Source of the DNA: Otatea glauca
Lineage: Eukaryota; Streptophyta; Magnoliopsida; Poales; Poaceae
DNA length: 64,000 bases
Reading direction: 5' to 3'
NCBI GenBank assembly: GCA_036346275.1
Contig: JAYEVK010000416.1
Coordinates: 62,001-126,000, forward strand
Positions 33,031 through 44,974 of this stretch are shown piece by piece; position 1 is the first letter of the stretch; each line of letters opens with the position of its first letter. Made by a program: the position numbers and the translations under genes. A model generated the notes under the pieces. The model made no database searches. It was not told where the DNA came from and saw only the letters and a list, made by a program, of their open reading frames with translations.

Positions 33031-34826
33031 ATATATATATATATATGAAATATTTTAATTATACTCTCTATATATGTGTATGTATGCCTCTCGTTCTCGT
33101 CGTGCGAAACTTACTTTGCTCCCCTAACGTACCAATTCAGGTCTGCAGCTAAATGATTCCTTGTCTGTACATTTATTAAACCATGTGGTTGCTTTGGAGA
33201 GATTGTTCGATGCTTCGTTATCTGAAGAGCAAGTTACAAATTATTACAGGCATTGACCTCACAGATCCGATACAAATGACCTGAATAATGTGCTAGCTTT
33301 AAAACCTGAATAACGAGATACTCAAGAGTTTGTATGGTGTCATTCTCAGAGGAAAAAAACAACCGCTGCTGCAGTGTTGCTACTAGTTTTCCTGGATACA
33401 ACCTCACTTTGGAAAATCAGTTGAAGAAAGACAACATATTCATATCTAGAATCTCTGTGGGTGGAAAAGTAGAATTTTTTTGGCTCAACTGTTCCAACTC
33501 ATTCTCGTTGCTGTTCTCATGGAGTGAGGACAAAAGGCGAACTGGCACTTTCGCTGCAAGATGAATGATTTCTTCACCACCGTGTTACGTGAGGCTGCCT
33601 GCCCGTATGTTCGCTAACTCATACTAGTGTGCCCAAAGGAGACAAGAGGACATGTTGGCCACGATGAGAGAAGGAAAAATGAGGGCAAGAAAACACCAAA
33701 AGAATGAAGCTGTTGGTGCATGCCATTTATCTTTGCTCCCCTGGCCTAACTAAACAGTTATTTTCAACCTAATTGGCATCACTCCTAACTTTGCCAAACT
33801 CGCATCACATGTACTGCAGCTGCAAGTATTCACTTGGCCTGGAAATTGAAGGACAATGACTCGCTTAAACCACATGATAGCTACACGTATCTCCCAATTC
33901 TTGAAGTGGACCGGACCCAACCATCCGGGCTCCAATCACGGGCTCTTATCCTTTGAGTAAATTTTTAGGCAAGCCGTGCATTTTTTTTAGCCTAGAAGAT
34001 CTGAAAATGTAGTTGGAATTTGGTATAATTGATTTGTTTGGACACTTAGGTATTCAGGATTGTGTTAGAGGTAGATTTCCACAGTGCAAGGGCCTTGTCA
34101 GATCATTAAAATTTGGATGCTGTTGCAGTCTGATGCTGAGTAGACCATTTGAGTCAGCATCCACCTCACCAAATTTCGATAGCAATTGACGATTTTTGGT
34201 TGTTAAGGAGACACATTCCCCTGTGCATGAGGGCCTTTTGTTCCATGAGCACTCTGATGGTCTTTTGTGCAATGATTATTCTTTTCAAAAGAAGCACATG
34301 ATTAGTGTGGTTTCTTTTTATTTATTTATTTTTGAGAATTTAATATGTGATTAGTATGGTTCTTCCTAGTGATCATTAGCGCTTGGTGGAAACGCATGTA
34401 CCGGTGTACTATGCGCTAGCCGTACACGCTTCACAAAATTAACATGACGCCTATATACAACTGTGCAACATCCTTTATCAACATCATAGCTTTTTAATAG
34501 TCCAATGTTTTTTTAAAAAAAAAGGTAAAACAAGAGAAAAATACTATAATTTTTGGCAAAATTATATGGATCAGAGCACTTAGATTTTTGAATGTATAAT
34601 TAAACCTCGCGTGTCAAGATTCTGAATATCTGTTAAAATTTAGTTACTGGAATTTTGGCAATTATGTTGTTCTAAAAATTTTTACGGCAGCAAGTAAAAT
34701 AGAGCTCTCAAAAAAAGATAACAAAAGAGAGAGAAAGTAGTACTGTACGTCACTTTTAGCCATTCTTTTTTATTTTACATACCAGGTCAAGCAAGGGGAA
34801 ACCTTAAAAAAAAGAGAGTAAATTTC
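33031..34826. other. Upstream DNA of UGD-b, no gene seen
   Basis: The stretch at 33170-33960 is collinear with 6280-7440 upstream of UGD-a. The rest, 33960-34826, has no recognised feature. Confidence 0.5.
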
Positions 34827-35553
34827 ACTTTACACCATTTTTTATTATCAAAATAGCACTTTACATCACCCTTTGCCATTCTTTCTTTATTTTACACTAT
34901 CTCTTATTACCATCTTTTTTATTTTGTACTATGTTTTATTACCAAAGTGGCACTTTGTAAGACACTTAGCCATTTTTTTTACATTACACATCTTTTTACC
35001 ATATCTTTCACTTTGCACTAAGGCAATACCTCCTCCACTGCATCATGGCGGGCGTCACCGAGCCAATACCACTATTGACTTCTTTATCACAATGCAATAC
35101 TCATGCATTCTCATATTTTCCCATTGTCAATGGAGTGTGCCGCTGCCTCGATCGCTAACACCCTTGCTTCAAACCGTCATTGAGGTCGTTGCATCGCCAT
35201 TCCTGTCGCATCTACATGTCGTGCAGCCGCCTTACATGCTGTTGCATTTGCACTCCATCGAAAACCCTAGCGGGAGACTAGTTTAAGGAGAATCAGAACT
35301 TGGAGGTGAACAACATCGAGTCTAATGGCCGGCGCCAGAGAATCAGGCAACACGGTGGATATGAACACGTGGAGTCACGTAGGGACAGGAACCCTAGTGC
35401 AACCTGCATGTCATGGTAAAATTATTTAGTGTAAATTTATGGTATTACCCAGATGCAAAGTGAAAGGGATGATAAAAAGATACGGTTTAAAGTGAAAATA
35501 ATAGTTAAAAATGGTGCAAAGTGCCACTTTCATGATAAAACATGGTGTAAAGT
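34827..35553. mobile_element. Element with TTTACACCAT inverted repeats
   Basis: The left starts ACTTTACACCATTTTTTATT and the inverted right starts ACTTTACACCATGTTTTATC. Further inner blocks (GCACTTTACA versus GCACTTTGCA) pair as well. The middle (35025-35400) is GC-richer and could be captured host DNA, but no protein similarity is visible. This may be a Mutator-like element. The target duplication was not resolved. Confidence 0.55.
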
Positions 35554-37593
35554 AAAAAAAAACGAAGAAGAAGAGAGAAATGGTCAAGGACGAAATTAAT
35601 GTCGTTCTCCTTCACAGTTCACATTAAGCAACCATGAGGTTGAAGCCTTGAAGGTAATGCAGAAATTTTCCTCCTCGCCGCTCCGATCCGCACTTATTGT
35701 TCTTCTCTTTGCGTGTTAGGGACGCCTGGATCTAATCCACCACTTAAGAGCCCTAATTTTCCGGTGCTTTGGCAGTACAGCATTGTGCGTGTTTGTGTGG
35801 GTGGGTGGGTTGATGCGTTTCTTGGTCACTTGAGAGGCACTCAAAGCCACAAACTTTTTATCGGTTAGCTGCTTCTGTAGCGGTTACAACCAAATCCGGT
35901 GAGGAGATGATACTCCTCGTTCCTTTGTTCTGCTCCAATGTCGGTGGATTTGTGCGTAAATTATTGTTGGGGTACAGGGGGTGGCTTGAGATGCAGATCT
36001 AGTGTTTGTTAAAATGTCTCTTAGGGAGGCTCTCTTTATTTTGTTGTTGTGATCGTTGCTGATGTTTGTGGTGGTGGTTTTAAATTGTGATATGTTTGAT
36101 TTGTTGTCTTATGTTTTTTTATGACTTTCTTTGTCATGCAGAAGGTGATATAATATTGGGAATTTTTTTATAGAGCACAAATGGTTTTTTTATTTGATTT
36201 AGATGGGTTGAATAGATTTTTTCGTTTGTATGACTTGTATTTAGAGAGTTGTCATATAACAAAAAAAATTATGATTTTTGTTGACTTGTTAGCTGGAACA
36301 TGTGACAAGCCATGACTTTGTACTGAGTAGAGTTTCTTACTAGTAGCCTTTTCTAAATGATGTCTTAAGGAAGGAAGGAAGAAAGAAAGATAGTCTCTTT
36401 CCTAGTCTATTAGTTACAGTAATCAAATGACAGTGACTTAAACTATGAAAGTTCCTTCTTTTCCTGCTTGCACTTTTTTCATGTTAAAAGAAGGCCTCTC
36501 TAGAATTGTTTTTTTACTTTCTCTTTTCATACTATGGACGCCGGAGTTTCCCTGTGGAAGAGTCAGAGGTTGTTTAGTTTGCTACCCTTGCAAACCAAAT
36601 AATAGCCAATTTTGTTGGCATTGTCAATACTTGGTTTGCTTTGCTGCGAAAATTTAGTAACAGCAATGAAATCCAATATCACGCGAGGGCAATCAGAGGG
36701 TGAGGAAATCATTGACCAAAATTTTGGTAACGCCAAAATTTGTCTTAGTCACGATCCAAACAACGTTTTTTTTGTGTGTCAATCTTTAGTTTTGCTTAGG
36801 TTTTGGCTATGCCAAATTTTTGTTTGGCTCACATTGACCATCAACCAAACAACCCTTCGGCCTCTGTATCTTAATCAGTAAACAGTACAATCGATTTATG
36901 ATACACATGCTTTGGTTGGTGAGACTTGGGAGTATCATTGGGACAAGCATCAGCATCAACTTCCTGAATTTGACTGTCTAGGCTTTGATGGTTTCTACTG
37001 CTTCCAGGGGATGCATACAGCTTGGAATTTCTTACATCTCAATCTAACGCTGTTACTTTTGCATTCTGGGATACATTACATGGTTCTGACCTCAATTATT
37101 TGGTTGCTGTTATAGTTGACTATGGATTAAAATAATGCATGTGCTTATCCCCAGTTATTCTGCAGAGTGCAGACCATGCTTGTTCATGGGCTACATGTAC
37201 ACAGCCATTCGGCCCCCATGTCTGACCTTAGTTGTATACAGTGAACGAGACATAGGGATAGATAAGAGAGGAGGAGGCTGGAACTTTCAGATCTGATCTA
37301 CCGCTCAATTATACCATAACAGCGTAGCACCTTTTGTTTACGCGTATAGTATTATTTTTCTGATGGGTTAAAGTAAAGAGGTTGGTGGTGTGTCATGGAC
37401 TCATGGGAACCTTTTGATCAACGGAAGTTTGGTGGGCTCATGGATGGCATCACCGCATGAGCGCACTTTGCCTTGTAAGATCAACTCTCACTTTCTCATT
37501 TATTCTGATTTCTGACCAGCCTTGACACGGTTATGTTTTCAAGGCAGAGAGCGCGGAGGGGTAGATCTTATTTGATGGGTTTGTGGAAAGGGG
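35554..37593. other. Proximal upstream DNA of UGD-b
   Basis: The stretch at 35585-35990 is conserved with 8420-8780 of UGD-a, and 37470-37600 with 9340-9460 (TTCTGATTTCTGACCAGCCT in both). The stretch 36350-37400 is specific to this copy and contains a MITE. Confidence 0.5.
36569..36857. mobile_element. Tourist-like MITE candidate
   Basis: The left end AGGTTGTTTAGTTTGCTACC and the inverted right end AGGGTTGTTTGGTTGATGGT are similar. The GGTTGTTTGGTTTG type of end is common in grass PIF/Harbinger MITEs. The target duplication is unclear. The copy-a upstream region lacks it. Confidence 0.5.
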
Positions 37594-37601
37594 TATATAA
37601 G
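37594..37601 (+). promoter_or_regulatory. TATA box of UGD-b
   Basis: TATATAAG in GGGGTATATAAGGAGTTGTG, matching the UGD-a promoter at 9449-9456. Confidence 0.7.
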
Positions 37602-37710
37602 GAGTTGTGGCCTTTCCTCTGCATACATCACTCTGCATACAAGAGGTTGCCTCCATCTCTCTTCTCTAGCAGTGTCCTTCTCAAGATCTTCCCCAAGTTC
37701 TTGAGATCTG

Positions 37711-38259
37711 GTGAGGATCTCCCTGATCCCATGCATCACTTTTGATTTAGTTTGTAGTTTTGTATCTGATCATGCAACTAGTGTGGTTTCATGTTGTAGT
37801 TGTTCTTTCTCAAGTTCTATAAGATACTCTCTCTAGATCTGAGAGTTCCCTAAAGATTCAATATGCTCCCTAGTTGGATTTAATAGCTTGACTAGTATTT
37901 GTTGATGCCATGGATTTAGTTTGCACCTAATTAGATGATTGTTGTGATTTTCTTTCATTCTGCCATCCTCCTTACATGTGGTCTTTTCCCCTCGAGTTAA
38001 CTGATGCTGTGAAGTTGCCAATATTTGATTATTCAGAACTGCTCATGGTTGTTTACCGAATTAATTGGGTAGCTTTCTTAGAACCTGGCTCTGCACGTGT
38101 TTGTTATTTCAATCCTTCATTTATGTCACATTGTTTTTTCAAGATCTGAATGTTGATTGCTTCTGTTAACTCAGAAATGTGCTTACTATGTCTGATCTAA
38201 GTAATAGCTATCATTGTCCTATTTTATAGTCCTCTGAAAATCACTCCTTGCGATCACAG
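37711..38259 (+). other. 5'UTR intron of UGD-b
   Basis: Donor GAGATCTG|GTGAGGATC, acceptor TTGCGATCACAG|GTTACC, 21 bases before the start codon. Length is 549 bp, shorter than the 654 bp intron of copy a. Confidence 0.7.
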
Positions 38260-38280
38260 GTTACCAAGTAACCGGACAAG

Positions 38281-39723
38281 ATGGTGAAGATCTGCTGCAT
38301 CGGAGCTGGCTATGTCGGCGGCCCAACAATGGCTGTCATCGCCCTCAAGTGCCCAGCAATCGAGGTTGTTGTTGTTGACATTTCTAAGCCTCGCATTGAA
38401 GCTTGGAACAGCGACCAGCTCCCGATCTACGAGCCTGGTCTCGATGAGGTCGTGAAGGAGTGCAGGGGCAGGAACCTCTTCTTCAGCACCGACGTCGAGA
38501 AGCACGTCGCCGAGGCTGACATCATCTTTGTTTCGGTGAACACCCCCACCAAGACCCGTGGCCTTGGAGCAGGCAAGGCTGCCGACCTCACCTACTGGGA
38601 GAGTGCTGCTCGCATGATCGCGGATGTCTCCAAGTCTGACAAGATCGTTGTTGAGAAGTCTACCGTCCCTGTGAAGACCGCAGAGGCTATTGAGAAGATC
38701 TTGACCCACAACAGCAAGGGCATCAACTACCAGATCCTCTCAAACCCAGAGTTCCTTGCGGAGGGCACCGCGATCGACGACCTGTTCAAGCCTGACAGAG
38801 TGCTCATTGGTGGCCGGGAGACCCCTGAGGGCAAGAGGGCTGTTCAGGCTCTCAAGGATGTGTACGCCCACTGGGTTCCCGAGGACAGGATCATCACCAC
38901 CAACCTGTGGTCTGCTGAGCTCTCCAAGCTCGCTGCCAATGCATTCTTGGCGCAGAGGATCTCCTCTGTGAACGCCATCTCCGCGCTCTGCGAGGCCACT
39001 GGCGCCAATGTGTCCGAGGTGGCTTACGCCGTGGGCAAGGACTCCAGGATTGGCCCCAAGTTCCTGAACGCCAGCGTTGGGTTTGGTGGCTCCTGCTTCC
39101 AGAAGGACATCTTGAACCTGGTGTACATCTGCGAGTGCAACGGCCTCCCCGAGGTGGCCAACTACTGGAAGCAGGTCATCAAGATCAACGACTACCAGAA
39201 GAGCCGGTTTGTCAACCGTGTTGTGTCCTCCATGTTCAACACTGTCTCCGGCAAGAAGATCGCCGTTCTCGGTTTCGCGTTCAAGAAGGACACCGGCGAC
39301 ACCAGGGAGACCCCAGCGATTGATGTGTGCAAGGGCCTGTTGGGTGACAAGGCTCAGATCAGCATCTATGATCCCCAGGTTACCGAGGACCAGATCCAGC
39401 GGGATCTTGCCATGAACAAGTTTGACTGGGACCACCCGATGCACCTGCAGCCAACAAGCCCCACGGCCGTGAAGCAGGTGAGCATGGTCTGGGATGCGTA
39501 TGAGGCCACCAAGGGGGCTCATGGCCTCTGCATCCTCACCGAGTGGGACGAGTTCAAGACCTTGGACTACCAGAAGATCTTTGACAACATGCAGAAGCCG
39601 GCCTTCGTCTTCGACGGGCGCAACATCGTCGATGCTGAGAAGCTCAGGGAGATTGGCTTCATCGTCTACTCCATCGGCAAGCCGCTTGATGCATGGCTCA
39701 AGGACATGCCCGCGGTTGCTTAA
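38281..39723 (+). CDS. UGD: UDP-glucose 6-dehydrogenase (copy b)
   Basis: 480 residues, same enzyme as copy a: NAD+-dependent four-electron oxidation of UDP-glucose to UDP-glucuronate in the cytosol, feeding cell-wall sugar nucleotides. It has all the key sites: GAGYVGG (8-14), Glu161, Lys216, Asn220, Cys272 in GFGGSC, Asp276 and the C-terminal UDP-binding region. It differs from copy a only at R186, S316, S323 and E453. The coding region has no intron. The promoter core, leader intron and start context are conserved with copy a, so both are probably expressed. More than 5 kb of upstream DNA shared with copy a has been changed by different insertions, so expression patterns may differ. The CDS itself shows no sign of decay. 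Confidence 0.97.
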   Translation: MVKICCIGAGYVGGPTMAVIALKCPAIEVVVVDISKPRIEAWNSDQLPIYEPGLDEVVKECRGRNLFFSTDVEKHVAEADIIFVSVNTPTKTRGLGAGKAADLTYWESAARMIADVSKSDKIVVEKSTVPVKTAEAIEKILTHNSKGINYQILSNPEFLAEGTAIDDLFKPDRVLIGGRETPEGKRAVQALKDVYAHWVPEDRIITTNLWSAELSKLAANAFLAQRISSVNAISALCEATGANVSEVAYAVGKDSRIGPKFLNASVGFGGSCFQKDILNLVYICECNGLPEVANYWKQVIKINDYQKSRFVNRVVSSMFNTVSGKKIAVLGFAFKKDTGDTRETPAIDVCKGLLGDKAQISIYDPQVTEDQIQRDLAMNKFDWDHPMHLQPTSPTAVKQVSMVWDAYEATKGAHGLCILTEWDEFKTLDYQKIFDNMQKPAFVFDGRNIVDAEKLREIGFIVYSIGKPLDAWLKDMPAVA

Positions 39724-40330
39724 TTCTCCCCGTCACATCGGAAGCTTGCCACCGGAGTTTCAGACACTCGATAAGGAAGAGGAACTGGTTGACCATTCTT
39801 TATTGTTTGTTCTTGCAGGAGACGCTTCGAATTTTCTCGCTGTCATAAAATTGGGTTCTGTCAGTATCTCTGTCCAACTTTTTCATGTTATGCACCGCTG
39901 TCTGTAGATCTAGAATTCTCAAGCCTTGTGCTGCTTGAGGACCATCCCAAAGTTTACCTTTATCCGATGAGCTTCTTATAGCCGGTTGATTATTCAATTG
40001 TATTCCTAAAATCATTACAGAATTGATGTATTTTGCCGAATAACAGACTTCATTGCTCTCTTTTTTTCGGAATTGATGGATTTTGCCAAATAACATACTT
40101 AATTGGTCTTTTTTTTTAAAAAAAATAGATAAAAACTATATTATTCACTATAAAAGAACAACATCCGAACTACATATACAAACGCACCCAGCTCAGTTCT
40201 CAGACTTCATTGCTCTTGTTTCGTTGTTTCCGCTTGGCCAGCTAATGGTAGCGAAAAGTAACTTAACTAGTGAGTCCACTACCGCTGTCGCCGAATCAGG
40301 AGGATCCAGGAATCGAATTAAGCTCTTTCT
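39724..40330 (+). other. UGD-b 3'UTR and flank
   Basis: Similar to 11700-12150 but clearly more diverged than the two young copies are from each other. It contains a local ~55 bp tandem duplication (around 40019-40120: GAATTGATGTATTTTGCC and GAATTGATGGATTTTGCC). Confidence 0.6.
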
Positions 40331-42411
40331 TCCGCATTCGATTTCTTGCTTTCGAAGGGGTTGTAGAGCTGGAGCCTACGCGTGGCGTGACACAACACCA
40401 CATACGCCGTGCACGCGGCCCAGTACGTGCCGCGCGGCAGCCCTGTTCGGCGCGGCGTACCTTTCTTTCCCGGCCTTTTCCGTTCCACGTGCCGCGCGGT
40501 GCGAGCGGCCTTCCAGCACACCTCCACTCGCAGTCGTCTTCTCCGCACGGTCCAACCACGCGGCCCCGCATGAAGTGGCTGAGCGCGGGCGGCCTACCGA
40601 TCCACCGGCGCCCGCGCGAGGGCGCGGCGGCCTGGCTGGCCAGCTGAGACCAAGCCGCGCGGCGCTCCCTGTCCTGAATCTCACACATGAAATTATCACG
40701 TTTTAAACCCTTATTATTTTTAAAATCTAGACTATTGTAAATATAATTATAAAATAGCTTCATCATGTCGCGCTCTCGTGTCATGGAAACACGCACCGCG
40801 CTATGGGACCACGTGCATGCGCTGTGGAGAACGCGTGTGGCGTCTGACCAGTATGATGCGGATCCTATCCCGAGGCCCGTCGGCTACTCGATCAGTATGT
40901 AAGTGGGCCTGTCATCGAAAAATCCGCAAAAGCCCGCATCAACTGCAAGACGTTTTGCGGGCAATCATTTGCGGGCCTCGCGGCACTTTGCGGTTTGGGG
41001 TGCTTCGTGGGACTTCGCTGGCCACACACACAAAGAGCCCCGAGATCAACAATCGTCACCACATAGCCGCCTAGGCATAGCCTACTTCGAGCGAGAGACA
41101 AGAGCAGTCCAGGAGGTTCCCGGAGTTGGATGAGGAGGGTGACGGAGGTTGCGAAAGGTGTACAAGGACTCCCTCAAGGTGCTCCAAGCTAACATCCAAC
41201 ACACTAACACCTTGTAAGCCTCCTCCTCCTCCCCCCAATTCCGATGCTTCCCCTCTTGATTTTGCTCCAATTTTCTCGTCCTCCTTGGTTGACTTGGTGG
41301 GAGAGGTTTTTGGGTTCTAGTGATGAGAGTCAACATCAAAAAGTTCTATGGTATGTGATGTGTTCCATACTACTTTAGATGAAGGTCTAATTATGTTGCT
41401 TTTCTCCTTTTTGTATTGTTCTATTCATCGGAATTGTGACATAGACGGCACAAGCTGCTATGGTATTTCTTTCTTTACTGCAACTACAAAGAGGGATCAA
41501 TGACATAGAGGACAACAAGCAGAAGGTTGCGTGCATGGAGAGGTACAGGAGGAGATATGAAGATGAAAGGAGCTGCTTATCTGATATCGATCGCAAGACT
41601 TCTTTTATCATAGCTCCAACAACTTCAGTCTCTCGGTCTTTTAGTGGACTACACGGGTAAATAATAGGCTACGCAAACGTCCACAAGCAGCCACATATAT
41701 ATTTTTTAATCAGCATACGAATCGTCCACTTTAGTTATTTTGTGGAACGGGTTTTGTGGGGTTGTGGATAGCGCACGTCTGCTTGCACCGCTGTTACTCG
41801 AATTTGGTCGGCGCGCGCACTGGCGGGAAACGTTTGCTGTGGTTTGGGGCGTGCATGCGGTGCAGGGGCTTTCGCGTACGTGGCCGCTGCGTGGACCTTG
41901 CTTGCTCACAGTGGCGCAGGATTTATATAAGTCTAGGGTCGAAATTAAGCGACTATTACTATTGTCAAATATTATAGACATTTAGATATAACAAAAGTAC
42001 AACACAAATACACAATTAAAGATAAATTTGAATTCCATGCTTAACATTTCAATAAAATAGATAAACAATATCAAAACAATATATATATATATATATATGC
42101 ATGCTGATATGCATGTGCCCGGATGTCATGGCCCTCATGGGCGCTCCAAACATTTATCATTTTGATATGGCTTGGCATTACAATATATGAACTGATATGT
42201 TAAAGAATTTATCAAGGACATTTCTTAACCGATGCACTACAGTTTGCCTCTTCATTCCATCTCATACTCTTTCCTGACACCTCAAAATCCCAGGATGCTC
42301 TAATCCTCCTTATTATTGTATATTCTAAGCTACATAAGAAAAAGAGCATGCTCCTGAATACAAGAAGGAACACAGAACAATTGGGTTAAATACACAAAAA
42401 TGTAGAACGAA
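40331..42411. other. Intergenic, GC-rich then AT-rich; no gene recognised
   Basis: 40380-40680 and 40780-41330 are GC-rich with overlapping frames on both strands. None shows a known motif. 41460-41660 has a short plus-strand frame (ERYRRRYEDERSCLSDIDRK) of unknown origin. A TA run is at 42080-42098. Confidence 0.45.
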
Positions 42412-42660
42412 TTGATGGAGTCCGATTTAACAAATGGATTAGTTAACACCGGTAAAGCCTCTGTTTATCCAATGGTTGACAGATTCCTAAGGTTAGTGCT
42501 AACTCTTCCTGTGTCAACTGCAACCACTGAGCGAGCATTTTCAGCTATGAAACTCATCAAGACTCGTATTCGAAATAATTTGGGAGATGGCTTCCTTCGA
42601 GATTCCCCGGTTGTCTATAGAGAAAGAAATCGCACGAAGTTTAGTTCGATCTGCACTGAC
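42412..42660 (+). pseudogene. hAT transposase C-terminal (dimerisation) relic
   Basis: The frame contains YPMVDRFLRLVLTLPVSTAT followed by TERAFSAMKLIKTRIRN and DGFLRDS, the conserved hAT family C-terminal dimerisation region. Just after it a small deletion shifts the frame: the continuing YIEKEIA appears only in another frame, at about 42613. The N-terminal DNA-binding and catalytic parts are absent upstream, so this is the 3' end of a dead element. Confidence 0.85.
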
Positions 42661-43101
42661 CTTCCCTATGTGCCGAAAGCGTGGCGAGGGCTGCGGGCAG
42701 CAGCGGGACCGAGCCGGGCGGCGGCAGTGGCGCCAGCGGCGGTCGGCGGTCGTGGGATCTACCGATCTGGGATGAGCTTCACCAATCACCGCCAAAAAAA
42801 TTGAGGAGTGGCGGCGTGAGCTCGGATCGGCGGGCGGCGGGCGAGCGGGAGCGGTGGCCGGCGGCGGCATGAGCTCGGACCAGGCGGGACTGCGGGAGAG
42901 CAGCGGCGTGAGCGGATGTGAGCTAAGGCGTTGAGCTTTTCTGTGGCCTCGCCGAGAGGCGAGAGTCCAAGACCCTGGTCAAGCAAGCCGCGCCTAGGTT
43001 GGACCGGATATGCAGAATCAGACCTTGGACTCAAATAGAAATAAACAGTATTTGTCTACTATCATTTGGGTTAGGCCTCAGATCTAGACCCCATTAGCCC
43101 G

Positions 43102-43117
43102 AGGCTCAGCTCCGCCC
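43102..43117. repeat. Possible hAT 3' terminal inverted repeat
   Basis: CTCAGCTCCGCCCTG, inverted CAGGGCGGAGCTGAG, resembles the CAGGGGCGGAGC end of plant hAT elements. It lies about 450 bases after the transposase relic, as expected. No matching left end was found. Confidence 0.4.
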
Positions 43118-43463
43118 TGCTTGCTCATGTACGCGTTGGCTGCTCGTGCGCGCGTACGGTGCGTGCACTGGCAATTGGGCTGGGCATATGCATACGTCAA
43201 TACGTGTGGAGCGATTGCTTTTCAAACACCGGCCATGCCTGCGAGTACTTCACGGATTTCTGGGAGCACACAAGCTTCAATTCATAAACGTGCTCTGCAG
43301 TACAATGTGTGTGGAAGATTTTTTTTGGTTGAGATCGTGTACAGGAAAACTTTAATCTTTTTATAGTGCACAAAATTTAACCTTCTATAATTTCCTCACT
43401 AAAAACCTTCTTACATATGATATGACAATTAATCGGTTGTATATACTCCTCTACAGGTACTAT

Positions 43464-43943
43464 ATAGGATGGCAATAGCCCCGCACTCACCAACCCTTAG
43501 GAATTCCCCTATCAGAGATGAGGGTAAGAAGATACCTGCTATCTTATATAGAGATGGGGACGAAAATGCGTCTCCCTCGTCCCACAACTTACTGTATATC
43601 TTTCCATAGACAATCATATACATATGGATTGATACATTACATGTCTAATAACATAGTTATTTTGTTAATGGCGAAATATATTTTGGTATAATCTATAGCA
43701 TATTGCTCATTTAGTATCATTTTACAATCTCATGTGTTAATAAATTTATGTATTTCTAAGTAACCATATGATAAAGTTATGAAATTATCACAACATTATT
43801 AGAATTTAGGTTCTTATTAGACTCGTTCCCATCAATTCTGTAATAAGGACAGAACGGTGATGAACATAGTTCTTCCCGATTGCTAAATAGAGAGCGGGAA
43901 CTGGAGGACATTCCCCGCAATAAATAACCCGTTGCAATCTCTA
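43464..43943. mobile_element. Possible hAT-like MITE
   Basis: The left TATAGGATGGCAATAGCCCC and the inverted right TATAGAGATTGCAACGGGTT are weakly inverted, and the interior has CCCGC/GGGGA-rich motifs at both sides. The target duplication was not found. Confidence 0.3.
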
Positions 43944-44089
43944 TACCGATATCCGTAGTCGGAGACTATATATAGTAGTACTAGTAGGATGCCCGTGTGT
44001 TGCAACGGAACTTCAAACTTCACACTAATAACAATATTTCCTTTTTGATATATAAAGCGAATCAACAAACTAAAAGATGGTGTGTACAC

Positions 44090-44107
44090 GCGCGCGCGCA
44101 CACACAT
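44090..44107. repeat. CG/CA dinucleotide run
   Basis: CGCGCGCGCGCACACACA, a short simple repeat inside the Helitron near its 3' end. Confidence 0.9.
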
Positions 44108-44511
44108 ACAAGTATCACATCAGTGAATAAGAAATAACGTCAGTAATGTGAAATAACTATAACAAGCCTTTTGGAAATTAAAAAAAGGACAAGCATATTT
44201 AAAAGTCTTACAAGGGAGATGGGCATATGTTTGCAATTTATTGTTGTTTTTGAATTCTCTCCAAGCAAATCCTCAAAAAAGGGGAGAAAAGTGTATTATT
44301 ATCAACTAAGGTAAAAATTCATAACAATAAAATTTGCCAACACAAAAATATCTATAGCAGTCAATATACAACATAAAAAAATTATAATAGGCTTGATACC
44401 CAGTTAAACATGTAAAGTTAATCGCTTTGCAATAATCGACCCAAAGAGGGGTCCTAATCCTTTTATTTGGCCAAGTATCATTCCTACAAGACCAATTTTC
44501 GGAACACTGAC

Positions 44512-44604
44512 CTAACAAATTGTTGCATCGCTTCTCGAGTATTTGAAACCTTATGTTCCGTCAAGTTCTCAACATGGATACCCTTTTTGGCATTCTCTCT
44601 TATC
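44512..44604 (-). pseudogene. Captured kinesin motor-domain exon
   Basis: A 93 bp open exon lies between an acceptor (CTTTGCAG) and a donor (GTCAGT) on the minus strand. It encodes IRENAKKGIHVENLTEHKVS and continues to MQQFVR. The IRE-x-x-KKG-(V/I)-x-VENLTE pattern is the stretch before the switch I region in plant kinesin motor domains, closest in my judgement to kinesin-12. Neighbouring motor exons (P-loop, NxxSSRSH, DLAGSE) are not in the Helitron, so it cannot encode a motor. Confidence 0.65.
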
Positions 44605-44974
44605 TGCAAAGGGAAGCTTGAGCTAAACAGGCCGTGGTCCAATTAATTTAAATGTCACAAGCATAAACATTAGTTATTAGGATAAATACATACACGTAAT
44701 TCTGGCTTCATGATTGTGCTTCGCTTCAACTCATTTGTCCTGTATAAAGAGGAAGATCATTTTGTGAACAATTAAGAAAACAAATTAGCATGGCAAAGGG
44801 TGTACACAGCCAAGAAAAATATTGGATACCTAAAATGAACAGCCCAGCAACAACTTGCAATTAATTTGTATGCATAGGAAACAACAGTTAGGAGCACACA
44901 ACAATATGGACATGCTTGCCTGACATCCAACAACAGCTATTCACAAAATAAAAAACTGATTTCAACTGACAAAC

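Larger units (their letters stand above)
31315..40330 (+). repeat. UGD tandem-duplication unit, copy b
   Basis: Collinear with 5600-12150. Specific insertions in this copy are Helitron G (31660-32020), a MITE (32654-33030), the element at 34827-35553 and a Tourist-like MITE (36569-36857). The spacer between promoter-proximal blocks is longer than in copy a. Confidence 0.8.

Noticed and set aside
40083..40796. Frames of 107-207 codons downstream of UGD-b
   Set aside because: Overlapping on both strands in GC-rich DNA, partly inside the 3' flank of UGD-b. No recognisable domain or splice structure.
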